Source: Acetobacteraceae bacterium H6797 (GTDB lineage: Bacteria; Pseudomonadota; Alphaproteobacteria; Acetobacterales; Acetobacteraceae). Taken from it: DNA of 64,000 nt. The notes under the pieces were generated by a model. It ran no database searches, had not been told where the DNA came from, and saw nothing but the letters and a program-made list of their open reading frames with translations. Shown one piece after another: positions 41,399-49,048 of the stretch (its first letter is position 1; each line of letters opens with the position of its first letter). The stretch lies in contig JADFCQ010000007.1 of assembly GCA_015223225.1 (NCBI GenBank), positions 124,001-188,000 of the forward strand, read 5' to 3'. The translations under genes were made by a program, and so were the position numbers.

Positions 41399-42343
41399 TC
41401 AGCGCTTGGACTCGATCGAGTCCCAGATATTCTTCTCAAGATGCACGCCGGTGAAGCGGGCGATTTCCTGCAGGCCGGTCGGGCTGGTGACGTTGATCTC
41501 GGTCAGGTAGTCGCCGATCACGTCGATGCCGACGAAGATCATGCCCTTCTCCCGCAGCACCGGGCCGATGGTCGCGCAGATCTCGCGCTCGCGGGCCGTC
41601 AGCTCGGTATGTTCGGGGCGGCCGCCGACATGCATGTTCGAGCGCGCCTCGCCCTCGGCCGGGACGCGGTTGATCGCGCCCAGGGGCTCGCCGTCGATCA
41701 GGATGATGCGCTTGTCGCCCTTGCGGACGTCGGGGAGATATTGCTGCACCATCAGCGGCTCGCGCGAACGCTCGGCGAAGATCTCCAGCAGGGAATTCAG
41801 GTTCGAATCGCCCGGCTTGATGTGGAAGACGCCCGCGCCGCCATTGCCGAAGAGCGGCTTGACGATGATGTCCTTGTGCTTCTCCCGGAAGGCGGCGATC
41901 TGGCGCTTGTCCAGCGTGACCATCGTCTCGGGCATCAGCTGCGGGAAATGCGTGACGAGCAGCTTCTCCGGCGCGTTGCGCACTTCCTTCGGGTCATTCA
42001 CCACCAGGACCTTGGGGTGGATATGCTCCAGAATGTGCGTCGCGGTGATATAGGCCATGTCGAAGGGCGGGTCCTGGCGCATCAGCACCACGTCCATCGT
42101 GCCGAGGTCGAGATCGACCGGCTCGCCGAAGGTGAAGTGGTTGCCCTTCTCGCGCCGGACCTCCACGGGCCGGGCCCAGGCATAGACCTTGCCGGTGAAC
42201 AGCGTGATGTCCTTGACGTGGTAGTGCCACAGGCGATGGCCGCGCGCCTGGGCCTCCAGCATCATGGCGAAGGTCGAATCGCCATCGATATTGATGCTCT
42301 CCATCGGGTCCATCTGAACCGCGACCTTGAGTGAACGCGTCAT
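41399..42343 (-). CDS. gshB: Glutathione synthase
   Basis: An ATP-grasp ligase joining gamma-glutamylcysteine and glycine. The 314-residue protein has the N-terminal AVQMDPMESINIDGDSTFAM, RQDPPFDMAYITATHILEHI, KPLFGNGGAGVFHI (ATP-binding loop) and the C-terminal FVGIDVIGDYLTEINVTSP. A GAGGGG site is well placed before the ATG. It appears monocistronic. The length matches E. coli GshB. Confidence 0.97.
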   Translation of the reverse strand: MTRSLKVAVQMDPMESINIDGDSTFAMMLEAQARGHRLWHYHVKDITLFTGKVYAWARPVEVRREKGNHFTFGEPVDLDLGTMDVVLMRQDPPFDMAYITATHILEHIHPKVLVVNDPKEVRNAPEKLLVTHFPQLMPETMVTLDKRQIAAFREKHKDIIVKPLFGNGGAGVFHIKPGDSNLNSLLEIFAERSREPLMVQQYLPDVRKGDKRIILIDGEPLGAINRVPAEGEARSNMHVGGRPEHTELTAREREICATIGPVLREKGMIFVGIDVIGDYLTEINVTSPTGLQEIARFTGVHLEKNIWDSIESKR

Positions 42344-42575
42344 CTCTGCCCCTCATGCGGGTTGTGTTGCCCCTGTCGTGGCATTGCTCGCGCCGGAAAG
42401 CCAGAGGGTGCCTCGCTTGACCAAGCGCAACGGCGCCCGCCCCACGGCGCCGGCGGGGCCTATTTCTCGCCGCAAACCGGCCGCTTTCCTCGCCAATTAA
42501 CCTCTGATTAGCCACTGTGTGCTTGCCTCGCGCGGTCGAGAGCGGGCATGGTGCCTCAGGAACCAAATCCGACCC

Positions 42576-43655
42576 ATGTCCCCCCTGTCCTACATCGCCG
42601 GTTTGCGCCCTTGGCTGGCGGGTATGCTTCTGCTGCCCATGCTTGCCCTGGCAAGTGCCGCCCCGGCGCAGGAGGTGCTGCGGCCGCAGGTGGTCGGCGG
42701 GCTCGGCGGGGTGGCGCAATATACCGAATTCGAGGAGCCCTTCTGGCGCGACACCGTGCCGAAGCTGACCGATGGCCGGGTCCGCCCCTCCATCGTCTCG
42801 CTCGACAATAACGGCATCCGCGGGCAGGACATGCTCCACCTGCTGCGGCTCAACGTGATCCCTTTCGGGACGCTGCTGCTGAGCCTCGTTGCCAATGACG
42901 AGCCGGAACTGGGCGCGCCGAATATCGCCCTGCTGTCGAGCGACATCGCTTCGCAGCGGCGGCTGGTGCAAGCCTATCGCCCGCATCTGGCCCAGATCCT
43001 GAGCGAGCGCTACGACCTCGAGCTGCTCGCGGTCTATACCTACCCGGCGCAAGTGCTCTTCTGCCGCAAGCCCTTCGAGGGGCTGGCCGATATCCGCGGC
43101 CGGCGCGTGCGCGTCTCGGGCGCGACCCAGGCCGATGCCGTGGAGGCCCTGGGCGGCACCGCCGTCGTCACCCCCTTCTCCGCCATGCTCGACACGATGA
43201 AGCGCGGGCTGGTGGATTGCGTGATCACCGGCACGCTCTCGGGCAATGAGATGGGGCTGGGCGAGGTCGCGACCCATGTGCATGCCATGCCCATCAGCTG
43301 GGGTGTATCGCTCTTCGCCGCGAGCAAGCGCACCTGGGCGACGTTCGACCCCGAGACTCGCGGCGTGCTGACGGCGGGCCTCGCCGATCTCGAGCAGAAG
43401 GTGTGGCAGGCCGCCGAGCGTGATACCCAGGAAGGGCTCGCCTGCAATACGGGGCAGGGCGCCTGCCGCCGGGGCAAGCCGGGCCGGATGGTGATGGTGC
43501 CTGCTTCCGCGGCCGATGAGGCGCTGCGCCAGCGCATGTTCGAGCGCGTGACGCTCAATGCCTGGCTGCGCCGCTGCGGCCCGGATTGCCTCGATGCCTG
43601 GAACGGATTCCTCGCCGCCCCCGCCGGCCTGCCGCCGCGCAAGGAGCTGGACTAA
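42576..43655 (+). CDS. TRAP transporter substrate-binding protein (DctP family), orphan
   Basis: A 359-residue periplasmic binding protein. The signal peptide (1-31) ends APA. The domain structure follows DctP/TRAP receptors, with FEGLADIRGRRVRVSGATQAD (about 169-189) carrying the conserved substrate-clamping arginine, and GLVDCVITGTLSGNEMGLGE. The last 60 residues contain four cysteines, which could form disulfides in the periplasm. No dctQ/dctM partner genes are adjacent. AGGA lies about 14 bases before the ATG, rather far. A MITE is inserted exactly at the TAA stop codon. Confidence 0.83.
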   Translation: MSPLSYIAGLRPWLAGMLLLPMLALASAAPAQEVLRPQVVGGLGGVAQYTEFEEPFWRDTVPKLTDGRVRPSIVSLDNNGIRGQDMLHLLRLNVIPFGTLLLSLVANDEPELGAPNIALLSSDIASQRRLVQAYRPHLAQILSERYDLELLAVYTYPAQVLFCRKPFEGLADIRGRRVRVSGATQADAVEALGGTAVVTPFSAMLDTMKRGLVDCVITGTLSGNEMGLGEVATHVHAMPISWGVSLFAASKRTWATFDPETRGVLTAGLADLEQKVWQAAERDTQEGLACNTGQGACRRGKPGRMVMVPASAADEALRQRMFERVTLNAWLRRCGPDCLDAWNGFLAAPAGLPPRKELD

Positions 43656-43849
43656 GAGACTGTTTCATAAAGCTGGCGGGTCGGCCTAGGCGGTATTTTC
43701 TGGGCAGCCTTTTCCGCGCCAGCATCGTTGGCGGCTTGGCCAAATGCCCCGCATTTGGCCCGCTGAGAGAAAGAGGGGCGCCGCCGCCTCGCTGGCACGA
43801 AAAATTCTGGCCGGAGCCTCAGCCGCCAGCTTTATGAAACAGCCTCTAA
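43653..43849. mobile_element. MITE (191 bp) with 24-bp terminal inverted repeats and TAA target duplication
   Basis: The element 43656-43846 begins GAGACTGTTTCATAAAGC and ends with its near-exact complement (24-bp arms 43656-43679 and 43823-43846, one mismatch at position 4). TAA flanks both ends (43653-43655 and 43847-43849), fitting the 3-bp TNA duplication typical of the IS1031 group of the IS5 family, whose ends also read GAG.CTGTTT. Inside are a 10-bp hairpin (GGCCAAATGC/GCATTTGGCC, 43738-43760) and no coding capacity. The left TAA is also the stop codon of the upstream gene. Confidence 0.88.
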
Positions 43850-43973
43850 GACCGAGCGGCATTCTGTCTGCGGCCCGTCAGGGCTTTGCGCCGCTGGCGG
43901 CTCCGGATGATCGGCCGCATCGGCGGCGAAATCCCCGCACCAGCCCTTTCCCCATGCCGAATGCCGCTTCGCC
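43850..43973. other. Non-coding spacer between the MITE and the hydratase gene
   Basis: 124 bases with no open frame supported by composition and no clear signal. A 9-bp inverted repeat (43856-43864 and 43959-43967) is probably coincidental. Confidence 0.4.
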
Positions 43974-44750
43974 TTAGCGCCCGGTGAACGCTGGCCTGCG
44001 CTTTTCCATGAAGGCGCGGACGGCGCCGCGGAAATCCTCCGTCTCGCGATAGCCGCCTTCGGCTTGCAGCGCTTCCGCCGGGACTGGCATCGGCCCGCGC
44101 AGCGCTTTCAGCGCCCGTTTGTGGAAGCGGTTGGAGAGCGGCGCCCCGGCCGCGATGCGCCGCGCCAGGGCCTCCGCCTCGGGAAAGACGCTGCCATCGG
44201 GCACGCAATGGGTGATGAGCCCCTTTGCCAGGGCCTCCCGCCCGTCGAAGACCTTCCCCTCGATCAGCAATTCGCAGCAGACGGCATAGCCGGCCATTTG
44301 GAGGATCGGGTCGAGCCAGGCATGGGCGTACCAGATGCCGAGGTTCCGCGCCGGGATGCCGAATTTCATGCCCTCATTGGCCAGGCGGAAATCCGCCATC
44401 GTCGCGATGCCGGCCGCCCCGCCCATGCACCAGCCGCTGATGGCCGCGACCACGGGGTGGATGCAGTTCTCGATACTGGCGAGGCTCTTCTTCAGCGCGG
44501 GGCCATAGCCCGGCTCCTCACCCGCGCCGCCGGGGCGCATGTCGGTGATATCGGCGCCGGCGGAAAAGGCTTCCTCCCCGGCGCCCCGGATGATGACGCA
44601 GCGGAGGCTCTCATCGGCGGAGAAACGGTCCATCGCCTCGCCCAGGGCGATCCACATGGGCAGGTCGAGGCAGTTACGCTTTTCGGCGCGGTCGATGGTC
44701 AGGGTGGCGATGCCGTCGGTGACGTCGGTGACGATGTTTTCGCGCGGCAT
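43974..44750 (-). CDS. Enoyl-CoA hydratase/isomerase family protein
   Basis: A 258-residue crotonase-fold protein. The oxyanion-hole segments EEAFSAGADITDM (about 62-74) and ISGWCMGGAAGIATMADFRLA (about 105-125) are conserved; the catalytic Glu positions of classical hydratases are less clear (GIPARNLGIWYAH), so a decarboxylase, dehalogenase or other crotonase activity is possible. ATG 44750 has an AGGAG-type site upstream; a longer frame reads into the adjacent repeat. It may act with the hbd/etf genes downstream in the window, but a repeat element separates them. Confidence 0.83.
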   Translation of the reverse strand: MPRENIVTDVTDGIATLTIDRAEKRNCLDLPMWIALGEAMDRFSADESLRCVIIRGAGEEAFSAGADITDMRPGGAGEEPGYGPALKKSLASIENCIHPVVAAISGWCMGGAAGIATMADFRLANEGMKFGIPARNLGIWYAHAWLDPILQMAGYAVCCELLIEGKVFDGREALAKGLITHCVPDGSVFPEAEALARRIAAGAPLSNRFHKRALKALRGPMPVPAEALQAEGGYRETEDFRGAVRAFMEKRRPAFTGR

Positions 44751-44767
44751 TTCTTTGCTCCTCTTAC

Positions 44768-44894
44768 TTGGGGGCTTTGCCCCCAAACCCCCACTGGGGT
44801 GGTGTGACCACCTCAGACCCCGCAATCAGTGGACGCCGGTCCAGGGGCGGCTTCGCCCCTGGTGGGTGGGTCTGGGAGGGCAAAGCCCTTCCAG
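44768..44894 (-). repeat. Full copy of the 127-bp four-hairpin intergenic element
   Basis: On the + strand D 44768-44786 (TTGGGGGC/GCCCCCAA, loop TTT), C 44794-44816 (CTGGGGTGGT/ACCACCTCAG, loop GTG), CCCCGCAATC at 44818-44827, B 44841-44862 (CCAGGGGCG/CGCCCCTGG) and A 44872-44894 (CTGGGAGGGC/GCCCTTCCAG, loop AAA). Hairpin A ends five bases from the stop of the DUF2891 gene, and on that transcript the order is A-B-C-D. Confidence 0.85.
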
Positions 44895-44899
44895 GAACG

Positions 44900-45895
44900 T
44901 CACCCCTCCAAAGCCAGCGTCGCGAAGCTCGCGAGCCAATGCTCACCCATGTAATCCCCCGCCACATGCGGCAGTGCCTCGGCCAGATGCACCTTGGCCG
45001 CCTCTTCCAGCACGGCGCGGCGCGCATCGCCCTCGGCCATGCTCGTGGCCAGCCCCCGGAAGCACCAGGCGCGGCTGAGGTTCAGCCCGTCGAGATGCGC
45101 GATCTTGCCGTCCGAGCGGTCGCTGACTGTCGCGGGCGTGAAGAGCGTCGCCGGCTGGCGCTCGAGCAGGCGGGGCAGGAACTGGTCGCGCCACGGCCGG
45201 AACTCGGCGATCGGCAGCAGGCGGCGCATGCATTCCGCCTCGATCAGCGTGCCGGAGAGGAATTCGTCGCCCCCCGGCTCGCCCCAGGCGGGGCAATCCA
45301 CATCCTGGCCGAACCAGCGATGGGCGGTTTCCTCGAACAGCGCCAGCAGCGGCGCATCATGGGCGCGGGCATAGTCGCTGGCGATGGCGAGCGCGAAGGC
45401 GCCCGAGAAATGCGTGCCGACGCGGATGGGATAGGTGGCCTTGGGCAGGAAGGCGCGGAAGCGGTCGGCGAAGGCGGCGGCCAGGGGCGCCATGGCCTCG
45501 GCCCAGCGCGGCTCGTCCTGCAAGGCCAGTTCGGCCTGGAGCGCGAGGAGCCAGGCCCAGCCATAGGGCCGTTCGAAACCGCGGCTGGTCGGGCGGGAGA
45601 GATAGGCCAGCTCGCCCGCGACGGTGCCGGGCGTGATCTGCGTGTCGAAGAGCGCGGTGACGGCTGGGGCGGTTTCGGGAAAGAGGCGGCGCAAGCGGGC
45701 CAGCATCCAATAGCCATGGACGCAGGAATGCCAGTCGAAGCTGCCGTAGAAAATCGGGTGCAGGGCGCGGGGCAAGAGGGCATCCCCGTCGCCGGCCAGC
45801 ACATGGTCGAGCTTGTTCGGATATTCGCGCTGCACGTGGCCGAGCGCGATGGAGACGAAGCGCGCGGCGAGCTCGGGCGAGAGCCGCGCGCCCAT
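44900..45895 (-). CDS. DUF2891 family protein
   Basis: A 331-residue soluble protein matching the DUF2891 pattern, including HPIFYGSFDWHSCVHGYWML (about 46-65), YGWAWLLALQAEL, GTHFSGAFALAIASDYAR and HLDGLNLSRAWCFRGLA. It is rich in Trp and His and probably forms an alpha/alpha-barrel like family relatives with six-hairpin folds; enzymatic activity is not established. It lies two bases downstream of hbd on the same strand and probably belongs to the etfB-etfA-hbd operon. Confidence 0.85.
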   Translation of the reverse strand: MGARLSPELAARFVSIALGHVQREYPNKLDHVLAGDGDALLPRALHPIFYGSFDWHSCVHGYWMLARLRRLFPETAPAVTALFDTQITPGTVAGELAYLSRPTSRGFERPYGWAWLLALQAELALQDEPRWAEAMAPLAAAFADRFRAFLPKATYPIRVGTHFSGAFALAIASDYARAHDAPLLALFEETAHRWFGQDVDCPAWGEPGGDEFLSGTLIEAECMRRLLPIAEFRPWRDQFLPRLLERQPATLFTPATVSDRSDGKIAHLDGLNLSRAWCFRGLATSMAEGDARRAVLEEAAKVHLAEALPHVAGDYMGEHWLASFATLALEG

Positions 45896-45897
45896 GC

Positions 45898-46776
45898 TCA
45901 GCGCGTCGGCTTCGGCGGGGTCACGCCGTAATCGTAGAAGCCCTTGCCGGTCTTGCGGCCGAGCCAGCCAGCCTCGACATATTTCACCAGCAGCGGGGAG
46001 GGGCGGTACTTGCTGTCGCTCATGCCCTCGTAGAGCACGCGCATGATGGCGAGGCAGGTATCGAGGCCGATGAAATCCGCCAGTTCCAGCGGGCCCATCG
46101 GCTGATTGGTGCCGAGCTTCATCGCCGTATCGATCGAGGCCACGTCGCCCACACCCTCATGCAAGGTGGTGATGGCCTCGTTGATCATCGGCAGCAGGAT
46201 GCGGTTGACGATGAAGGCGGGGAAGTCCTGCGCGGTGGCGACGGTCTTGCCCATCTTCCCGGCCAGCGCCACGACGGCCTGATAGGTCTCGTCGCTGGTC
46301 GCGATGCCGCGGATCACCTCGACGAGCTTCATGACCGGCACCGGGTTCATGAAATGCATGCCGATGAAGCGCTCGGGCCGGTCGGTGGCGGCGGCGAGGC
46401 CGGTGATGGAGATGGAGGAGGTGTTCGAGGCCAGGATCGCATCCGCCTTCAGGTGCGGGATGGCGCTGGCGAAAATCTTCTTCTTGATGTCCTCCCGCTC
46501 CGTCGCGGCCTCGATGACGATGTCGCAATCGGAGAAGGAGGCATAGTCGGTGCTGGTGCCGATGGCGGCCAGCGCGGCGGCCTTGGCCTCCGCGCTCACC
46601 TGGCCCTTCTGCACCTGGCGGTCGAGATTCTTCGTGATGGTGGCGATGGCTTTTTCCAGCGCCGCAGGCGCGACATCGAGCAGGGTGACGGAAAGCCCCG
46701 CCAGCGCCGCCACATGGGCGATGCCGTTGCCCATCTGGCCGGCGCCGATGACGCCGACCTTGCCGATGCCGCTCAT
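45898..46776 (-). CDS. hbd: 3-hydroxybutyryl-CoA dehydrogenase
   Basis: NAD(P)-dependent oxidation of 3-hydroxybutyryl-CoA, in PHB/butyrate metabolism. The 292-residue protein has the Rossmann motif VGVIGAGQMGNGIAHVAALA at about 7-26, SNTSSISITGLAA, the catalytic His in MHFMNPVPVMKLVEVI and NRILLPMINEAI. ATG 46776 is three bases downstream of the etfA coding end; a GTG at 46782 would overlap it. Its position after etfBA is typical of alphaproteobacteria. Confidence 0.95.
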   Translation of the reverse strand: MSGIGKVGVIGAGQMGNGIAHVAALAGLSVTLLDVAPAALEKAIATITKNLDRQVQKGQVSAEAKAAALAAIGTSTDYASFSDCDIVIEAATEREDIKKKIFASAIPHLKADAILASNTSSISITGLAAATDRPERFIGMHFMNPVPVMKLVEVIRGIATSDETYQAVVALAGKMGKTVATAQDFPAFIVNRILLPMINEAITTLHEGVGDVASIDTAMKLGTNQPMGPLELADFIGLDTCLAIMRVLYEGMSDSKYRPSPLLVKYVEAGWLGRKTGKGFYDYGVTPPKPTR

Positions 46777-46778
46777 GC

Positions 46779-47702
46779 TCACTTCTTCTCCAGCGCCGCT
46801 TCGAGTTCCGGCATCACCTTGAACAGGTCACCCACCAGGCCGTAATCGGCGACCTGGAAAATCGGCGCTTCCTCGTCCTTGTTGATGGCGACGATGACCT
46901 TGGAGTCCTTCATGCCGGCGAGGTGCTGGATGGCACCCGAGATGCCGACGGCGATGTAGAGCTCCGGCGCCACGATCTTGCCGGTCTGGCCCACCTGGAG
47001 GTCGTTCGGGGCGTAACCCGCATCCACCGCGGCGCGCGAGGCGCCGATGGCGCCGCCGAGGAGATCGGCGGTCTTTTCCAGGACCTTGAAATTCTCGGCC
47101 GAGGCCATGGCGCGGCCGCCCGAGACGACCACGCGCGCGGCGGTCAGTTCAGGGCGCTCGGACTTGGCGATCTCGGCGGAGACGAAAGAGGAGACGCCCG
47201 GATCGGCGGCGGCCGACACGCTCTCCACCGGGGCGGAACCGCCCTCGGCCGGGACCGGGTCGAAGCTCGCGGCGCGAACGGTCAGCACCTTCTTCGCATC
47301 CGAGGACTTCACCGTCGCCAGCGCGTTGCCCGCATAGATCGGGCGCACGAAGGTGTCGGCATCCACCACGGCGGCGATGTCGGAGATGATCTGGCTGTCG
47401 AGCAGGGCGGCGACGCGCGGCAGGATGTTCTTGCCGCTCGCCATGGCCGGGGCCAGGACGTGCGAGTAGGAACCGGCCAGCGACACGACCAGGGCCGCGA
47501 TGGGCTCGGCCAGGCCCTTGGCATAGGCATCGCCCGAGGCGACCAGCACCTTGGCGACACCCGGCAGCTTGGCGACGGCCGAACCGTCGCCCGAGGTCAC
47601 CAGGGCATGAACCTCGCCCAGCTTCTGGGCGGCGGCGACGGCGCAGCGCGTCGGCTGGGTGACGGCACCGTCCTGGATATCGGCGAGAAGAAGGACGGCC
47701 AT
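46779..47702 (-). CDS. etfA: Electron transfer flavoprotein alpha subunit
   Basis: A 307-residue FAD-binding subunit of ETF, which carries electrons from acyl-CoA dehydrogenases to ETF:quinone oxidoreductase. The C-terminal FAD domain has VVSGGRAMASAENFKVL, VGQTGKIVAPELYIAVGISG and KVIVAINKDEEAPIFQVADYG. The N-terminal half is Ala/Val-rich. etfB precedes it by two bases and hbd follows. Confidence 0.97.
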   Translation of the reverse strand: MAVLLLADIQDGAVTQPTRCAVAAAQKLGEVHALVTSGDGSAVAKLPGVAKVLVASGDAYAKGLAEPIAALVVSLAGSYSHVLAPAMASGKNILPRVAALLDSQIISDIAAVVDADTFVRPIYAGNALATVKSSDAKKVLTVRAASFDPVPAEGGSAPVESVSAAADPGVSSFVSAEIAKSERPELTAARVVVSGGRAMASAENFKVLEKTADLLGGAIGASRAAVDAGYAPNDLQVGQTGKIVAPELYIAVGISGAIQHLAGMKDSKVIVAINKDEEAPIFQVADYGLVGDLFKVMPELEAALEKK

Positions 47703-47704
47703 GA

Positions 47705-48454
47705 TCAGATCACCTTCGCTTCGTTGCGCAGCTTGTCGACCAGTTCGGCGACCGAGCCGACCTTCTTGCCGGCCTGGCGCTTCGCCGGCTCCTCGACCTT
47801 CAGCACGGTCAGGCGCGGGGTCACGTCAACGCCCAGATCGGCCGGCTTCACCGTCTCGATCGGCTTCTTGCGCGCCTTCATGATGTTCGGCAGCGAGGCG
47901 TAGCGCGGCTCGTTCAGGCGCAGGTCGGTGGTGACGATGGCCGGGAGGGTGAGCTTCACCGTCTCCAACCCGCCATCGACCTCCCGCGTCACGATCGCGG
48001 CGCCATCGGCCAGCTCGACCTTGGAGGCGAAGGTGCCCTGGCCCCAGCCGAGGAGGGCGGCCAGCATCTGGCCCGTCGCGTTCATGTCGTCGTCGATGGC
48101 CTGCTTGCCGAGAATGACGACCTGCGGGGCCTCCTTCTCGACCAGCGCCTTGAGCAGCTTGGCGACCGCCAGCGGCTCCAGCACGCCATCATGCTCGATC
48201 AGGATGCCGCGATCGGCGCCCATGGCCAGCGCGGTGCGGATCTGTTCCTGGGCGGCGGCGGGGCCGGCGGAAACGGCCACGATCTCGGTCGCGATGCCTT
48301 TTTCCTTCAGGCGCACCGCTTCCTCGACGGCAATTTCGTCGAAGGGGTTCATCGACATCTTGACGTTCGCCGTCTCGACGCCGCTGCCATCGGGCTTCAC
48401 GCGGACCTTGACGTTATAGTCCACCACCCGCTTGACGGGGACCAGCAGTTTCAT
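47705..48454 (-). CDS. etfB: Electron transfer flavoprotein beta subunit
   Basis: A 249-residue partner of EtfA that binds AMP. Signature regions are MKLLVPVKRVVDYNVKVRV, MSMNPFDEIAVEEAVRLKE and VDGGLETVKLTLPAIVTTDLRLNEPRYA-type sequence near residue 160-190. The C-terminal tail (VGSVAELVDKLRNEAKVI) wraps the alpha subunit in known ETFs. First gene of etfB-etfA-hbd-DUF2891. No gene is seen in the 257 bases upstream. Confidence 0.97.
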   Translation of the reverse strand: MKLLVPVKRVVDYNVKVRVKPDGSGVETANVKMSMNPFDEIAVEEAVRLKEKGIATEIVAVSAGPAAAQEQIRTALAMGADRGILIEHDGVLEPLAVAKLLKALVEKEAPQVVILGKQAIDDDMNATGQMLAALLGWGQGTFASKVELADGAAIVTREVDGGLETVKLTLPAIVTTDLRLNEPRYASLPNIMKARKKPIETVKPADLGVDVTPRLTVLKVEEPAKRQAGKKVGSVAELVDKLRNEAKVI

Positions 48455-48711
48455 CGCTCGGGCCGTGTCCTGTTCCTGGAGGGGGCTTACCCCGGAATTG
48501 CTCCCATCGTGCCCGCCTCAACAGGGAAAGATCGAGGCCGGCACACCGACTTCCGTGGGCCTGGGGACGCTTGGCGCGCCTGGGTTCCATCGGTCGGTCT
48601 CCGTATTGGCAGGTCCGGGCCGAGGCGGCAAGGGCTGGCGGGCAGCTTCGGTCCGCCTGTCAAACCGCCCTTCCGATATGCGGAACAAGTTCGGGCCGAA
48701 GCCGCTCCGGC
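48455..48711. other. Intergenic region upstream of etfB
   Basis: 257 bases with no supported gene. It should contain the etfB promoter on the minus strand. In several relatives a cobalamin adenosyltransferase gene occupies this position between the twin-TM gene and etfB; none is present here. Confidence 0.5.
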
Positions 48712-48900
48712 TCAGCCGAGCGCCATCAGCCACATGAAGAGCAGCAGCGAGATCGCCTGGAACAGCACGCGCAGCCGCATCAGCCGGTTGGAGCGCTGGG
48801 GGTCGCTCTTCTCGGCGGAGAAACCGAGCATGCCGGCGAAGAAGGTGCCCAGGGTGGCGCAGAGCGAGATCACCAACAGGGCGGTCACGATGGTTTTCAT
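48712..48900 (-). CDS. Twin transmembrane protein (small, HIG1-like arrangement)
   Basis: A 62-residue protein with two membrane helices (TIVTALLVISLCATLGTFFAGML, about 3-25, and VLFQAISLLLFMWLMAL, about 45-61) joined by a conserved loop SDPQRSNRLMRLR. Proteins with this SNRLMR loop are found near etfBA in alphaproteobacteria and are reminiscent of HIG1-domain respiratory-complex factors. Function is unknown. ATG 48900 is chosen; seven additional upstream codons are possible. Confidence 0.75.
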   Translation of the reverse strand: MKTIVTALLVISLCATLGTFFAGMLGFSAEKSDPQRSNRLMRLRVLFQAISLLLFMWLMALG

Positions 48901-49048
48901 GGCGCTGATGTAGCCCCCCATCCGGGGCCTGAACCATCGGTTTTTTGCACGCCGCGGGGCCTGTCCGGCAGTTCCGTTATGAAATCTCGCGGAAAGACAC
49001 GTTGGGGAATCTTGACCTTTTCACCGTTTCCGCGTTCGGGTCCGTGCC

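Noticed and set aside
48455..48711. Searched for a cobalamin adenosyltransferase gene or RNA gene upstream of etfB
   Set aside because: No supported reading frame and no tRNA-like or structured RNA pattern was found.
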